DNA of 64,000 nt from UBA11986 sp963734955. GTDB lineage: Bacteria; Bacteroidota; Ignavibacteria; UBA10030; UBA6906. Shown here piece after piece: positions 55,558-64,000 of the stretch. How positions within the stretch are numbered: position 1 is the first letter of the stretch; each line of letters starts with the position of its first letter. Location of the stretch: positions 62,001 to 126,000 of the forward strand of contig CAVTJO010000012.1 of the NCBI GenBank assembly GCA_963734955.1. The letters run 5' to 3'. Made by a program: the position numbers and the translations under genes. Below the pieces are notes generated by a model that saw only the letters and a program-made list of their open reading frames with translations, had not been told where the DNA came from and made no database searches.

Positions 55558-56583
55558 CTATGGCATCCCCTTTCCCTTCACTTCCTCATCCCAACGTTTC
55601 ATCCACTGTTTCTCATTCGCCTGCAACTGTTCCCAATCAACATCCATTGGTTTCAGGTTCAGATCAGCAATCCATTGCGGAAGCTCCGATGGTGCTATGT
55701 CGTTCCTTGCCGGAATGCGTCCGAACTCATTTGCCTGCTGGATGACAGCCTGCTTCGACGTAACAAATTCGTAGAAGCGTTCGGCTTCGGCGCGGTTCTT
55801 CGTCCCCTTGACTATGGCGATACAGTCGACGATGACTGGCGTCCCGCTCGCCGGAACTACATATCCGAAAGGATATCCGTTGACCCTTGTTTGAAGAACA
55901 ACGTCCGGAAGGTCCCACAATGTAATCATTCCTTCCTCCCGGGCAATCTTCAGGTACAGCTGTGTTGGGTCGGCGGCGTAGTCTTTTGTGTTTGCATCAA
56001 GCCGGCGGAGCCAGTCAAATCCCGCGTCAACACTGCCGGACTTCCTTGCCTCGCGCTGAATAAGCGCGGAAAAAATGATGCGCATTGTTCCCGAGGCAAT
56101 CGGGTACCGGATGATGATCTTGTCTTTCCATTGTGGATCGAGCAGGTCATCCCAATCGTGCGGAGCAGTCTTGTTTGTCAACACGTGTGCGTTGTACATG
56201 ATAACTTCAGGAGTAAGGAATGTTCCGGACCAGTAGCCGTCGGGACTTTTTAGTTCCGGTTTCAATGCCGCATCCCACGTTGGGATGAATTTCTCAAGCA
56301 GACTCTCGGCTTCGGCTTTTGCAAACGTTGTTGCGGGAGCACCCCACCAAACATCGGCCTGCGGATTTTCCCGCTCCGTCCTTATACGATCGTACGCATC
56401 CTGTGACCCCATGTCCAGCCACTGGACATCAACGTCGGGGTGGAGCTGTTCGTACTGGCGCTCGAAAGCCGTGAGCATCTCTTTGCCGTGGGGGGAGTAT
56501 ACGACAACATGGCGTCGGCTCGATGGTGAGCACCCCAGAAGAAATGCCGTAACACAAACCGCACCGGTGAAGATGCCTCTCAC
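55558..56583 (-). CDS. ABC transporter solute-binding lipoprotein (FbpA/FutA-type)
   Basis: 341 residues, GTG start 1 bp after the deacetylase stop. Lipobox ends FLLGCSPSS. The mature protein is family 1 solute-binding (VVVYSPHGKEMLTAFERQYEQ, QADVWWGAPATTFAKAEAESLLEKFIPTW), as for ferric ion or polyamine binding. The ligand is not visible in the sequence. Confidence 0.88.
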   Translation of the reverse strand: MRGIFTGAVCVTAFLLGCSPSSRRHVVVYSPHGKEMLTAFERQYEQLHPDVDVQWLDMGSQDAYDRIRTERENPQADVWWGAPATTFAKAEAESLLEKFIPTWDAALKPELKSPDGYWSGTFLTPEVIMYNAHVLTNKTAPHDWDDLLDPQWKDKIIIRYPIASGTMRIIFSALIQREARKSGSVDAGFDWLRRLDANTKDYAADPTQLYLKIAREEGMITLWDLPDVVLQTRVNGYPFGYVVPASGTPVIVDCIAIVKGTKNRAEAERFYEFVTSKQAVIQQANEFGRIPARNDIAPSELPQWIADLNLKPMDVDWEQLQANEKQWMKRWDEEVKGKGMP

Positions 56584-56584
56584 G

Positions 56585-58948
56585 CTATTTCCTGACGAGC
56601 GGATAGGAAATCATGTTTGCAAAACATCGAAATGCCCCCGGGTTCATTTCCTTCAATTGCCGGTACCACACAAACGAAGTATAAATGTAACTCCCTTTCC
56701 CGAAGTCCGTAACAAGGTAGCCTGTTGTCAGCGGGGTTTCATCAGGATCGTGTGTTGACAGCAGTTGTGTGTATTCTTTGGCGACCTCGGTCGGAAAGTA
56801 CACGGCGCGTTCCTGCTTCCAACCCAGCCAATCCCCTCCTGTGATACGATTGGGTCGCGTAAACAAAGGATGGCTCTGCTGCAGGATATCGACTGGTGCT
56901 TCTTCCACCGTCACCCGTCGGGTGGAAATCTGGAACGGGTAGGGAGCATATTCCGGTTTCCATTCCTGCGGACGTTGGTACATCACCACGAGGTTACCTC
57001 CATCCTCCACATATTGCATCAGATGGGTGTTCGCCGCCTTCAAATCCTCTCGCACCAGGTACGCGCGTATGTCGATGATAATCGAACTGTATCCGAGCAG
57101 ATTCCCCTTCAGGTCGTTCTCGTCGAGGAGCTTGTATGGCACCCCCAGCTCGTTCAAGGCAGTTTCGAACGTATTATCCTGGCTCTTGACGACGCCAACT
57201 CGTACCCCATCTGCAACTGCAGCGTCAAATACGCGCACGATTGCTTCCTGGGCACCGTAATCTGTTTTGAAAGTAAGATTGTAATCACCGGCTGCTATCT
57301 CCTTTGCAGGATATACCGTAACCTCACCCCGAACACTGCTGTCCTCCCTTTCGATTTTGTATGCCGGAGACTCCACCTTCCAACCAGAAGGTCCCTGAAT
57401 TCTTATCCTTCCATCTATCTCGCGCGGACAGAAATTCCTGATCGTATAGTCGAATATGACGCCTCGGGCTGCCTTTGATGGAGCAATCCATGTTACAAAG
57501 GGAGTGATCGAGAGTAGTTCGGGAGGAGCAACGTCAAACTTCAGGGGCTCCGAGAAGGTAAACGGATGCCCGTCAACCACACAACGGACAATCGCCGAAA
57601 CGTGTTGATCGGTTTCGATGGGGCGGTACTGGGCTACGGCTTTCGGAAGTGTAAACACAGGTGCATCCCCAACCACCATCGTGAACTCGCGAGTGTAAAG
57701 CTTCTCGTCAAGCCCGGGAGCCTGGCCAACGGCTTCGTTCATCGACCATCCATCGGGAACTCTGAATTCACACCTCACCGCACTTACCCTGCAAGCAGGC
57801 GAAAGCACTTTCAGCGTGCAAGGCACCTCCTGTTTCGGAACCAGGACTGAATCTGCAACCCGTACATCAATATTGATATTGCACGACAAACGGACAAGAC
57901 GCTCGAGGTCATCGCGCCAATGCTCAAGTATTCTCCTTGCGAGAGGTTCGCCTTTCCCGCTGTTCAGCATCGACGCAACCTGTTCGTATACGAAGGAAGC
58001 AATGCTCAGGAGGGAATCTCTCGGCATCCCGAGTCTGAGTGACGAAAGTGCCTTCCGCAACGGGATCAGCGATGTAACCGCGGGGTCGTTCCAGAAATCC
58101 ATGCCGCCGAAAAACGACGTCGTGTCCCGGTCATACAGACTGCTCGAGCGGATCAGTTTGTAGAGGCTCTGCGTACGCGCGAATCGTCGCAGATCTGCGC
58201 GATCCAGTCCCTGGGTCTTGTGCATCCTGAGCGCCATCGTGGCAATATCAATGTACGCAAGGTTTCTCGCTTCATTCACCTCGCCGATATTGTTGACCAC
58301 GTCCACTCTCCCCCAATCGTTGAACCCCAAATCCGGACGGTTGACATTGCGGATGAAAAGCTTCTTCGACTGCCATACGGAAATCCCCGGAAGACGAAGC
58401 TGCTCCGGCGCAAACGTCGAATCTGCCGCTGCGTCAAACGCTCCAATTGCAGTGACAACTGCTGCCTGATGGTGGCCGTGTCCGTCAATTGTGTTGAGAT
58501 TGGAGAAGATGACATCGGGCTTGAGCTTTCGAATTATGTAGACAAGCCTCCGGAGCACTTCGTGCCGCCCCCACTTGTGTAATGCTTCAGTCGCACTTTT
58601 TGAATACCCAAAGTCTTTGAAATTGAGAAAGTAGGGCTCAGTCCCCTGAATCTCCCCCGCAGCCCGGGTCTCCGCGGTCCTTAGCACTCCCAGCTCCTCA
58701 TACAGCTCCGGACCTTTCTCGTTCTGTCCACCTTCCCCTCGTGTAAGAAACACTGAATACGTTTTAACTCCGTACTTCATACGGTAGTACGCGAGCGTCG
58801 CACCATCCTCATCATCCGGATGGGCTGAGATGCACATCAAGACGCCATCATTCTTAAGGTCGAGGAAGGCCTGTTGAAGATCGACGGAAGGTTGTGCGAC
58901 CAGCAAGCAGGGAAATAGTGTCAGCAGAAACAACGAACGAGCGATCAT
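56585..58948 (-). CDS. PIG-L family deacetylase with C-terminal glutamine-amidotransferase-like domain
   Basis: 787 residues, signal peptide (SLFLLTLFPCLLVAQ). Residues about 30-230 are a LmbE/PIG-L domain with the zinc motif ISAHPDDEDG. A middle beta-sandwich region follows, then a C-terminal GATase1-like/BPL-N-like domain (YSSIIIDIRAYLVRE, VEDGGNLVVMYQRPQ, SHPLFTRPN). It should deacetylate an N-acetylglucosamine-type substrate outside the cytoplasm. Its stop is 1 bp from the solute-binding protein, so it belongs to the importer operon. Confidence 0.88.
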   Translation of the reverse strand: MIARSLFLLTLFPCLLVAQPSVDLQQAFLDLKNDGVLMCISAHPDDEDGATLAYYRMKYGVKTYSVFLTRGEGGQNEKGPELYEELGVLRTAETRAAGEIQGTEPYFLNFKDFGYSKSATEALHKWGRHEVLRRLVYIIRKLKPDVIFSNLNTIDGHGHHQAAVVTAIGAFDAAADSTFAPEQLRLPGISVWQSKKLFIRNVNRPDLGFNDWGRVDVVNNIGEVNEARNLAYIDIATMALRMHKTQGLDRADLRRFARTQSLYKLIRSSSLYDRDTTSFFGGMDFWNDPAVTSLIPLRKALSSLRLGMPRDSLLSIASFVYEQVASMLNSGKGEPLARRILEHWRDDLERLVRLSCNINIDVRVADSVLVPKQEVPCTLKVLSPACRVSAVRCEFRVPDGWSMNEAVGQAPGLDEKLYTREFTMVVGDAPVFTLPKAVAQYRPIETDQHVSAIVRCVVDGHPFTFSEPLKFDVAPPELLSITPFVTWIAPSKAARGVIFDYTIRNFCPREIDGRIRIQGPSGWKVESPAYKIEREDSSVRGEVTVYPAKEIAAGDYNLTFKTDYGAQEAIVRVFDAAVADGVRVGVVKSQDNTFETALNELGVPYKLLDENDLKGNLLGYSSIIIDIRAYLVREDLKAANTHLMQYVEDGGNLVVMYQRPQEWKPEYAPYPFQISTRRVTVEEAPVDILQQSHPLFTRPNRITGGDWLGWKQERAVYFPTEVAKEYTQLLSTHDPDETPLTTGYLVTDFGKGSYIYTSFVWYRQLKEMNPGAFRCFANMISYPLVRK

Positions 58949-58968
58949 AGAGTATTCGTAGATGAATA

Positions 58969-59610
58969 TTAGAGTAGAGTGCCTGGCAATACCTGTTGAA
59001 TCTGTTCGACCGGTACTGCCCCACGTCGCAGGAGGCGAGGCGCGAGACCGGAGAGGTCTATCACCGTGGATGGAAGGCTCTCAGGTAGTTCGCCTGCGTC
59101 AAGATACAGGTCTATGCCGACCAACTCCTTCCGAATCTCTTTCACCCCACGGACGGGGGGCTCACCCGACAGGTTCGCACTGGTTGATGTCAACGGGGTG
59201 CCGAGGTGCGCGAGAAGCCTCAAACACAATCTGCTGGACGGAATCCTAATGCCGATGGTTTTGCTCCCACGGGTAAGCTCAGCCGGGACGCAATCCGAGG
59301 CATTGAAGACGATCGTCAAGGGTCCGGGCCAGAAACCCTGCATGAGAATCCTCGCGGCAAGAGGGACAGCTTCCACCAGTGGCGACATCATCTCAACAGA
59401 GTCGACAAGCACAAGAACTGGTTTATCCTCGGTTCGCTTTTTTGCCTCGGAAATTCTCTTGATTGCCCCAGGGTTTGACGCGTCAGCACCAATGCCGTAC
59501 AGCGTTTCGGTTGGATATACGATCAATCCTCCGCCTCGAACAACCTGGGCTGCACGCCGGAGTACGGCCTCGTCAGGATTGCCCAAATCGATGGCAACAA
59601 CTTGACTCAT
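58969..59610 (-). CDS. tsaC: L-threonylcarbamoyladenylate synthase (TsaC/Sua5 family)
   Basis: 213 residues, YrdC fold. GGGLIVYPTETLYGIGADASNP at 28-48, SEAKKRTEDKPVLVLVDS, WPGPLTIVF, and SSRLCLRLLAHLGTPLTSTSANLSGEPP are the signature. It makes threonylcarbamoyl-AMP for the t6A37 modification of tRNAs. Without a Sua5 C-terminal domain. ATGA overlap with the preceding heptosyltransferase gene. Confidence 0.92.
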   Translation of the reverse strand: MSQVVAIDLGNPDEAVLRRAAQVVRGGGLIVYPTETLYGIGADASNPGAIKRISEAKKRTEDKPVLVLVDSVEMMSPLVEAVPLAARILMQGFWPGPLTIVFNASDCVPAELTRGSKTIGIRIPSSRLCLRLLAHLGTPLTSTSANLSGEPPVRGVKEIRKELVGIDLYLDAGELPESLPSTVIDLSGLAPRLLRRGAVPVEQIQQVLPGTLL

Positions 59611-60695
59611 TGTTCTTCCGACCGCGGCGTTCTAATAACAGTCCGGACCTTGTCATGAATCAGTTCGGGTGTCAGGTTCTTCATGCACACAAACGTCTTA
59701 ACAGGACAACTCTGTCCTCCGTGAATTGAGCATGGGCGGCATGAAAGGCCGTGGATCTCTGCAACCACGCTTTCTTCGCCCCGCGGAGCGAATCCGAACT
59801 GGGGAATGGTCGGACCGAATAACGCAACCACCGGAGTTCTCACGCCTGTTGCCAGGTGCATGGGGGCACTATCGTTGGACACCAGCACCGCACATCGGCG
59901 AATCAGTTCAGCCGACTGGAGCAGCGAAAGCAACCCCGCCGCATTCACAACACTGACATTGTCGATTGAGTTTCTGATTTCACTGCACAACACCGCATCA
60001 TCTCGCCCTCCGATAAGCGCAACGGAGTATCCATCCTCCAGCAATGATTTCGCGAGAGTTACAAAGTACTCCTTGGGCCAGCGTTTCGTGTTCCAAACCG
60101 AGCCAGGTGCAATACCGACGAGTCCACCCTGTTGGGAATGAGTCTGTCCTTTCCGTACGCGTGTCGTTACCCGCAACCTCTGATTTTTGAGAAACGCATC
60201 GACAACCTCACTGTCATTTTTGCTCGGATACAGAGTCGGGCGCTCTTCGCTTGAATGCGTCAGACCGAGCGGTCCCAACAGACTCAGGTTCCGGTCTATT
60301 TCGTGAAGAGTCTTATCATAGCTGACGATGTCCGTATACAGCCGGGCTGCAGCACTCGTGGAAAATCCAATGCGACGCGGGGTTTTGGAAAGCCAGCCGA
60401 TAAGGGCGCTTCGTAGCGACCGGTGGGGAATAATCGCAATGTCGTACTGAGCCTTCCTCAATCTCTTTCCCATCTTCAGAATCCCCGCAATTCCAGAATC
60501 CCGACGGTGTTTATCGTAAATGAGTACCTCGTTAATGGCGGGATGGTTTTCGAGAACGTTTGCAGTAGCCGGGATCACCACAAAGGTGATGCTTGCATCA
60601 GGAAACGACGCACGCAACCGCTGGACGAGCGGAAGAGTAAGAACAATGTCTCCGATAAATGCGGTGTGGAAAATGAGAATCTTCTTGGGGTCCAT
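59607..60695 (-). CDS. glycosyltransferase family 9 (heptosyltransferase-like)
   Basis: About 362 residues from ATG 60695 (a GTG two codons upstream overlaps the acyltransferase stop). GT9 signatures are GSVWNTKRWPKEYF and VSNDSAPMHLATGVRTPVVALFGPT. Such enzymes transfer ADP-heptose to inner-core LPS. It sits between the acyltransferase and TsaC with 4-bp-scale overlaps, so it is part of an envelope operon. Confidence 0.9.
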   Translation of the reverse strand: MDPKKILIFHTAFIGDIVLTLPLVQRLRASFPDASITFVVIPATANVLENHPAINEVLIYDKHRRDSGIAGILKMGKRLRKAQYDIAIIPHRSLRSALIGWLSKTPRRIGFSTSAAARLYTDIVSYDKTLHEIDRNLSLLGPLGLTHSSEERPTLYPSKNDSEVVDAFLKNQRLRVTTRVRKGQTHSQQGGLVGIAPGSVWNTKRWPKEYFVTLAKSLLEDGYSVALIGGRDDAVLCSEIRNSIDNVSVVNAAGLLSLLQSAELIRRCAVLVSNDSAPMHLATGVRTPVVALFGPTIPQFGFAPRGEESVVAEIHGLSCRPCSIHGGQSCPVKTFVCMKNLTPELIHDKVRTVIRTPRSEEQ

Positions 60696-60697
60696 CG

Positions 60698-61621
60698 TCA
60701 CGCGCCCTCTTCAACAACCATATGTTCCTGGTAGTATCGGGTGTGTTTCCAACGATTGTGCATCCACAGCCAAAGGTCCGGATGCATCCGGATATGCTTC
60801 TCCAGAACCTCGGTGTGGCGCCTCGTCAGCTCAATGACGTTTTCTTCCGTGTATCCCTCAATCCCGGTTCGATCAACTTCCTCAAACGCCGCCTTGTATG
60901 TTCCGTCTTCCTGACGAACAAGGAACACCATGATGATGGGAACGTCGGTCTTGAGACTGAACGCGGCAGCCCCGCGGTGCGTGGCAGCCGGTCTTCCAAA
61001 GAAATCAATGAATACAGCCTCCTTGGGCCCGCTTTGGTCGGCGAGCAGGGTTACGATGGCGCCTTCGTGCAAGGATCGGAACGCTTCGCGCGATGAAATT
61101 CCCATGGCAATTGTCCTGCTGCCCCACCGGGTTCTTGCCTTGTCGATCATGGCATCGATGCGCTTGTTGCGCTGGTGCTGCGCAATGATTGTCAGTGGCC
61201 TTCCGAGCTGCAAGCGAAATCCATGCGGGAGAAATTCCCAATTGCCATAGTGCGCTGAGAGCAGGATGAGCCCGCCAGGACGGTCGAGATACCGATTCAC
61301 TACCTCGGGATTTCCAAGGGTGACCGTGGTCTTCAGCTTTTCTGCTGACTGTCCGGCCGACCAAAGCATCTCCACGAGCGTTGTGCCGTAATTCTTGAAG
61401 GCAGCCACCGCGATTCTGGCCCGTTCGCGATCGGTCATGGCAGGGTACGCATGCGCAAGATTCTCCAGCGTGAGCCTCCTTCTCCGACCGATCACCCGGT
61501 ACGCGATACCTCCGAGAGAAGCACCAACCCTGCCGGCCATTCTGTAGGACAGTGACCTGGCCATCGCCGCCAGCACAGCGAGACAGTGGTATTCTATGGA
61601 TTCGACGAATGGACTTTTCAT
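60698..61621 (-). CDS. LpxL/HtrB-like lipid A acyltransferase
   Basis: 307 residues from ATG 61621 (MKSPFVESIEYH); an upstream frame extension is less likely. The acyltransferase motif SAHYGNWEFLPHG (H-X4-E), RGAAAFSLKTDVPII and DRPGGLILL are the family features. Transfers a secondary acyl chain to lipid A in the inner membrane. The substrate acyl chain is not known. First gene of the acyltransferase-GT9-TsaC set. Confidence 0.9.
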   Translation of the reverse strand: MKSPFVESIEYHCLAVLAAMARSLSYRMAGRVGASLGGIAYRVIGRRRRLTLENLAHAYPAMTDRERARIAVAAFKNYGTTLVEMLWSAGQSAEKLKTTVTLGNPEVVNRYLDRPGGLILLSAHYGNWEFLPHGFRLQLGRPLTIIAQHQRNKRIDAMIDKARTRWGSRTIAMGISSREAFRSLHEGAIVTLLADQSGPKEAVFIDFFGRPAATHRGAAAFSLKTDVPIIMVFLVRQEDGTYKAAFEEVDRTGIEGYTEENVIELTRRHTEVLEKHIRMHPDLWLWMHNRWKHTRYYQEHMVVEEGA

Positions 61622-61768
61622 TGTGCGATGAAATCTCGCCAGTGCCAATCTACGAAAGACAGGGTGAACATTCAACTTAACAAAAAAACCCCGCGTCTCA
61701 GAGATGTGAGGCTAAGACTACAGATCAATAGATATGGTGTGAATCAACAGATGAGGAGAATCAGCAGG

Positions 61769-63151
61769 TTAGTGTGTCTGTATGTACTGTTGCCAGTTCT
61801 CGTCGTGAAGCTCGTTGCGGTGAGTTGAATGTACAAGCTCGAAGTCTCCTCCCGAAGACCGTTGGACAAACACGAAGATAACTCCCCCCTGAATGTTCTC
61901 GAACGTCCATATTTCGTATGGTCTGAGATCAGATTCATTCGGATGCCTATCGTAGTCACTGGGTGGACCGTACATAATGTAGACCCTTCCTCGATCCGTC
62001 CTGTACCCCGGTCGACCCACTATGGCAAAGGTGGCATTCACGTACGCGACCCGCTTCAGGTATTCCTCTTTGAACCCAAGGGGACGCTTGTGCCAGAAAT
62101 CGGCAAGGTACTTCCTCTTGGCATCGACGCTCTTCAATTGCTTGAATTGCGCTTTTTCTACGTCGGTCGCCTCGTATCGCGCCCATTCAAACTCCCGATC
62201 GAGTTCCGGTCCTTCGACCCCTGCGTATTCGCCAAACGACCCCGAGCTCGTTGACGAGTACAAGGAAGAATCAGTTCCCAACCTCCGATTGTACACGAAG
62301 AATTTCCTTCCCGCCGAGCTGACGACCTTTTTGGTGGAATCCATCAACCCGATAAGAAGCGAGTACGTTCCGCTCTTCAACTGGTCAATCGCGAGGTTAT
62401 CGACCAGCACGGTGGACTCTGCGACGCGCTTCCTCTCCCTCTCCCGGGAAACAACCTCGTGCCCGACAGCATCATAGACAACCATCTTGACGTAGTAATC
62501 CCTTCCTGTTCCGGAACCGACCAGGTTGTAAGCCTCGGCGTAGTAGAAGCACTTCTGATCCTCACTATACAAACCTTCCGGTGAGGGAATAACTTCAAGT
62601 GTATTCTTGTAGAACGGACTCGTCTTCGCGCCCTGTGTCTTGATGTTCGACGCGAGCTCTATGTCACTGATCGCCATCCTATCCTGTCCCACCATCTTCA
62701 CCGGCAGTCTCATGCTGACGCTGTCCTTCCGCGACGGATTGTTCCTGTCCTTGCCCACCATCTTTAGCATGTATTCACCTTCAGGCAACCCAACACTCGT
62801 TACCCCGACGAGGTTCATCCCCACTCTCAGCGCATTCGTGTCCTTTACAACATGTGGAACAAGCCAACGGTCGCCATGCACCATGGAGTCGTTCTGCATC
62901 ACAACTACAGTAATCTCTGCGCCACCCTTGAACCCTTCCTCCTCAGATTTGTAGGTGATGGAGCCCTCCGGAAAGGAATAATAAATCTCCACAAACATAC
63001 TCCTGTCGTCACCGCGAAACCGAGCATAATCCGCATGGAGGCGCATCGCCTCGAGCGGAGCAATGGTTTGCGCAATAGATGGCTGGACAAAACACAACAA
63101 TGCAGCCGCAAGGGCCAAACGGGTCAGCCCTGAAAACTGAAACCACTTCAT
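61769..63151 (-). CDS. GWxTD domain-containing exported protein
   Basis: 460 residues from ATG 63151. Signal peptide (LALAAALLCFVQPSIAQT). A beta-rich N-terminal half with repeated strand motifs (MFVEIYYSFPEGSITY, EYMLKMVGKDRNNPS) and a C-terminal GWxTD-type domain (VNATFAIVGRPGYRTDRGRVYIMYGPPSDYDRHP; PYEIWTFENIQGGVIFVFVQ). Found widely in FCB bacteria; function not established. A plus-strand A7 tract at 61682-61688 lies some 80 bp past the stop and could be part of a weak terminator. Confidence 0.8.
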   Translation of the reverse strand: MKWFQFSGLTRLALAAALLCFVQPSIAQTIAPLEAMRLHADYARFRGDDRSMFVEIYYSFPEGSITYKSEEEGFKGGAEITVVVMQNDSMVHGDRWLVPHVVKDTNALRVGMNLVGVTSVGLPEGEYMLKMVGKDRNNPSRKDSVSMRLPVKMVGQDRMAISDIELASNIKTQGAKTSPFYKNTLEVIPSPEGLYSEDQKCFYYAEAYNLVGSGTGRDYYVKMVVYDAVGHEVVSRERERKRVAESTVLVDNLAIDQLKSGTYSLLIGLMDSTKKVVSSAGRKFFVYNRRLGTDSSLYSSTSSGSFGEYAGVEGPELDREFEWARYEATDVEKAQFKQLKSVDAKRKYLADFWHKRPLGFKEEYLKRVAYVNATFAIVGRPGYRTDRGRVYIMYGPPSDYDRHPNESDLRPYEIWTFENIQGGVIFVFVQRSSGGDFELVHSTHRNELHDENWQQYIQTH

Positions 63152-63275
63152 GGAAATACTCGTGGGATGATATGAAATGATGATATCTTCAAGCGAAAGA
63201 AATGTACCCAACGACGGGAGCAATGTCAATCAATATGGGACAGACCGCGCATGGATGAGGACGAATCGTTCGTAT

Positions 63276-63689
63276 TCAGCCGCCCATCACTTTGACCACC
63301 ACGCGCTTCCTCCGCTGGCCATCAAATTCGGCATAGTAGATCTGCTGCCATGGGCCAAGATCCAACTTCCCATCGGTGATGGGAACGATGACTTCATGAT
63401 GCATCAACAGACTTTTCAGATGGGAGTCTCCATTCGTTTCGCCGGTGCGATGGTGACGATAGTGGATATCAAACGGAGCAAGCCGCTCAAGCCATTCATC
63501 GATATCCTGGATCAGCCCGTCCTCCGCATCGTTGACATACACAGCTGCCGTGATGTGCATGGCGGATACCAGCACTATCCCTTCCTTCACACCGCTTTGT
63601 GCGACGATGCTTGCCACCCGGTCAGTAACGTTGATGTACTCCCGCTGGGATTTCGTGTTGAACCAGAGATACTCTGTTGCAGTTTTCAT
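63276..63689 (-). CDS. YjbQ family (UPF0047) protein
   Basis: 137 residues, ATG at 63689. The core (GIVLVSAMHITAAVYVNDAEDGLIQDIDEWLERL, HRTGETNGDSHLKSLLMHHEVIVPITDGKLDLGPWQQIYYAEFDG) is the YjbQ signature. Some YjbQ proteins have thiamine phosphate synthase activity; others are uncharacterised. 24 bp after the response-regulator end on the same strand. Confidence 0.93.
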   Translation of the reverse strand: MKTATEYLWFNTKSQREYINVTDRVASIVAQSGVKEGIVLVSAMHITAAVYVNDAEDGLIQDIDEWLERLAPFDIHYRHHRTGETNGDSHLKSLLMHHEVIVPITDGKLDLGPWQQIYYAEFDGQRRKRVVVKVMGG

Positions 63690-63713
63690 ATCAGTTGGTC
63701 TCGTCCTCGCCCA

Positions 63714-64000
63714 TCATGATGTTCGCCCCATCATTCGTCTTGCCACCGACACAAGCTCCGGTGGTGAGAAGGGTTTCGGAAAGAAATTCTTGACGCCCAG
63801 ATTGAGCAACTCACGTCGAACATTGGCTATGGCCATAACCGCTGGCAGCGATGACCGCAAGCGATGGAATCAATTTTCTCGCATGCTGAACAAGCTCCAT
63901 CCCCCCGAGCTTCGGAAGCCCGAGATCCGTGATCAGCAAACCGATATCGTCCGACCGATCCTCCAGCAACGCGAGGGCAGCCCGTCCATCTTCCGCCGTA
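63714..64000 (-). CDS. response regulator receiver domain (C-terminal part), disrupted by one extra base and cut by the window edge
   Basis: Sequence from the right edge reads EDGRAALALLEDRSDDIGLLITDLGLPKLGGMELVQHARK, a receiver domain with phospho-acceptor Asp in LLITDLG and the GGMELV loop. The frame then hits a stop after ASGYGHSQCST; the next frame, entered by removing one G near 63833, continues IANVRRELLNLGVKNFFPKPFSPPEL with the conserved Lys-Pro and ends at 63714. Likely the C-terminal receiver of a hybrid kinase or a stand-alone regulator; the rest is outside the window. Confidence 0.75.

Overview
The window looks like chromosomal DNA from a Gram-negative member of the Bacteroidota/Chlorobiota (FCB) superphylum, most likely an Ignavibacteria- or Kapabacteria-like lineage. 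Three secreted proteins end in the C-terminal sorting tail typical of type IX secretion (T9SS), with the QNYPNPFNP motif and a final beta-rich domain. Lipoproteins carry a Cys-Lys-Asp-Glu start, and there are lipid A and LPS-core type enzymes. Base composition is moderate, and genes are dense and mostly on the minus strand. The lineage call is inference; no 16S rRNA or ribosomal protein gene is present.

Layout. 1-9.7 kb (minus strand, around a tRNA-Leu on the plus strand): the edge of a giant outer-membrane protein, a DUF4412 protein, a 5'-truncated FG-GAP T9SS protein, a surface lipoprotein, a subtilisin-like T9SS protease and a rhomboid protease. 9.8-15.9 kb (plus strand): a tyrosine/homogentisate catabolism block of a HisC-type aminotransferase, a lipoprotein, 4-hydroxyphenylpyruvate dioxygenase, homogentisate dioxygenase and an AMP-forming ligase. 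16-19.8 kb: an outer-membrane protein, a MoeB-rhodanese fusion, a DUF1207 protein, an HD hydrolase and a small membrane zinc-ribbon protein. 19.8-24.7 kb: a tight six-gene minus-strand operon framed by DNA repair genes (polX first, nth last). 24.9-29.5 kb: a second surface lipoprotein plus T9SS protein pair. 29.8-33.2 kb: a type III polyketide synthase, a flavoprotein and DusB. 33.3-35.6 kb: small membrane and periplasmic genes and the wreck of an S9 peptidase. 35.6-42.8 kb: leuS, glycosyltransferase, MsbA-like exporter, glycosyltransferase, DUF1844 and nadK. 43-47.7 kb: a complete partner-switching operon of two PP2C phosphatases, a STAS antagonist and a switch kinase. 47.9-52.8 kb: a TPR protein, tRNA-Arg, a methyltransferase, a cyclic-nucleotide-binding protein, an alpha/beta hydrolase and a pirin. 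52.7-58.9 kb: an iron-type ABC importer downstream of a PIG-L deacetylase. 59-64 kb: TsaC, a heptosyltransferase-like protein, an LpxL-like acyltransferase, a GWxTD protein, YjbQ and the tail of a response-regulator protein.

Two themes stand out. First, a lipoprotein with an FnIII-like domain and beta-propeller repeats lies directly upstream of a T9SS-sorted protein at two separate loci, suggesting a duplicated two-gene surface module. Second, four otherwise well-preserved genes (a LiaF-like protein, the large T9SS protein, the STAS antagonist and the response regulator) are each broken by a single-base indel. Either the assembly has residual indel errors or these genes are decaying; the rest of each frame is so intact that error is the simpler explanation. 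No insertion sequence, CRISPR array, prophage or rRNA gene was seen.
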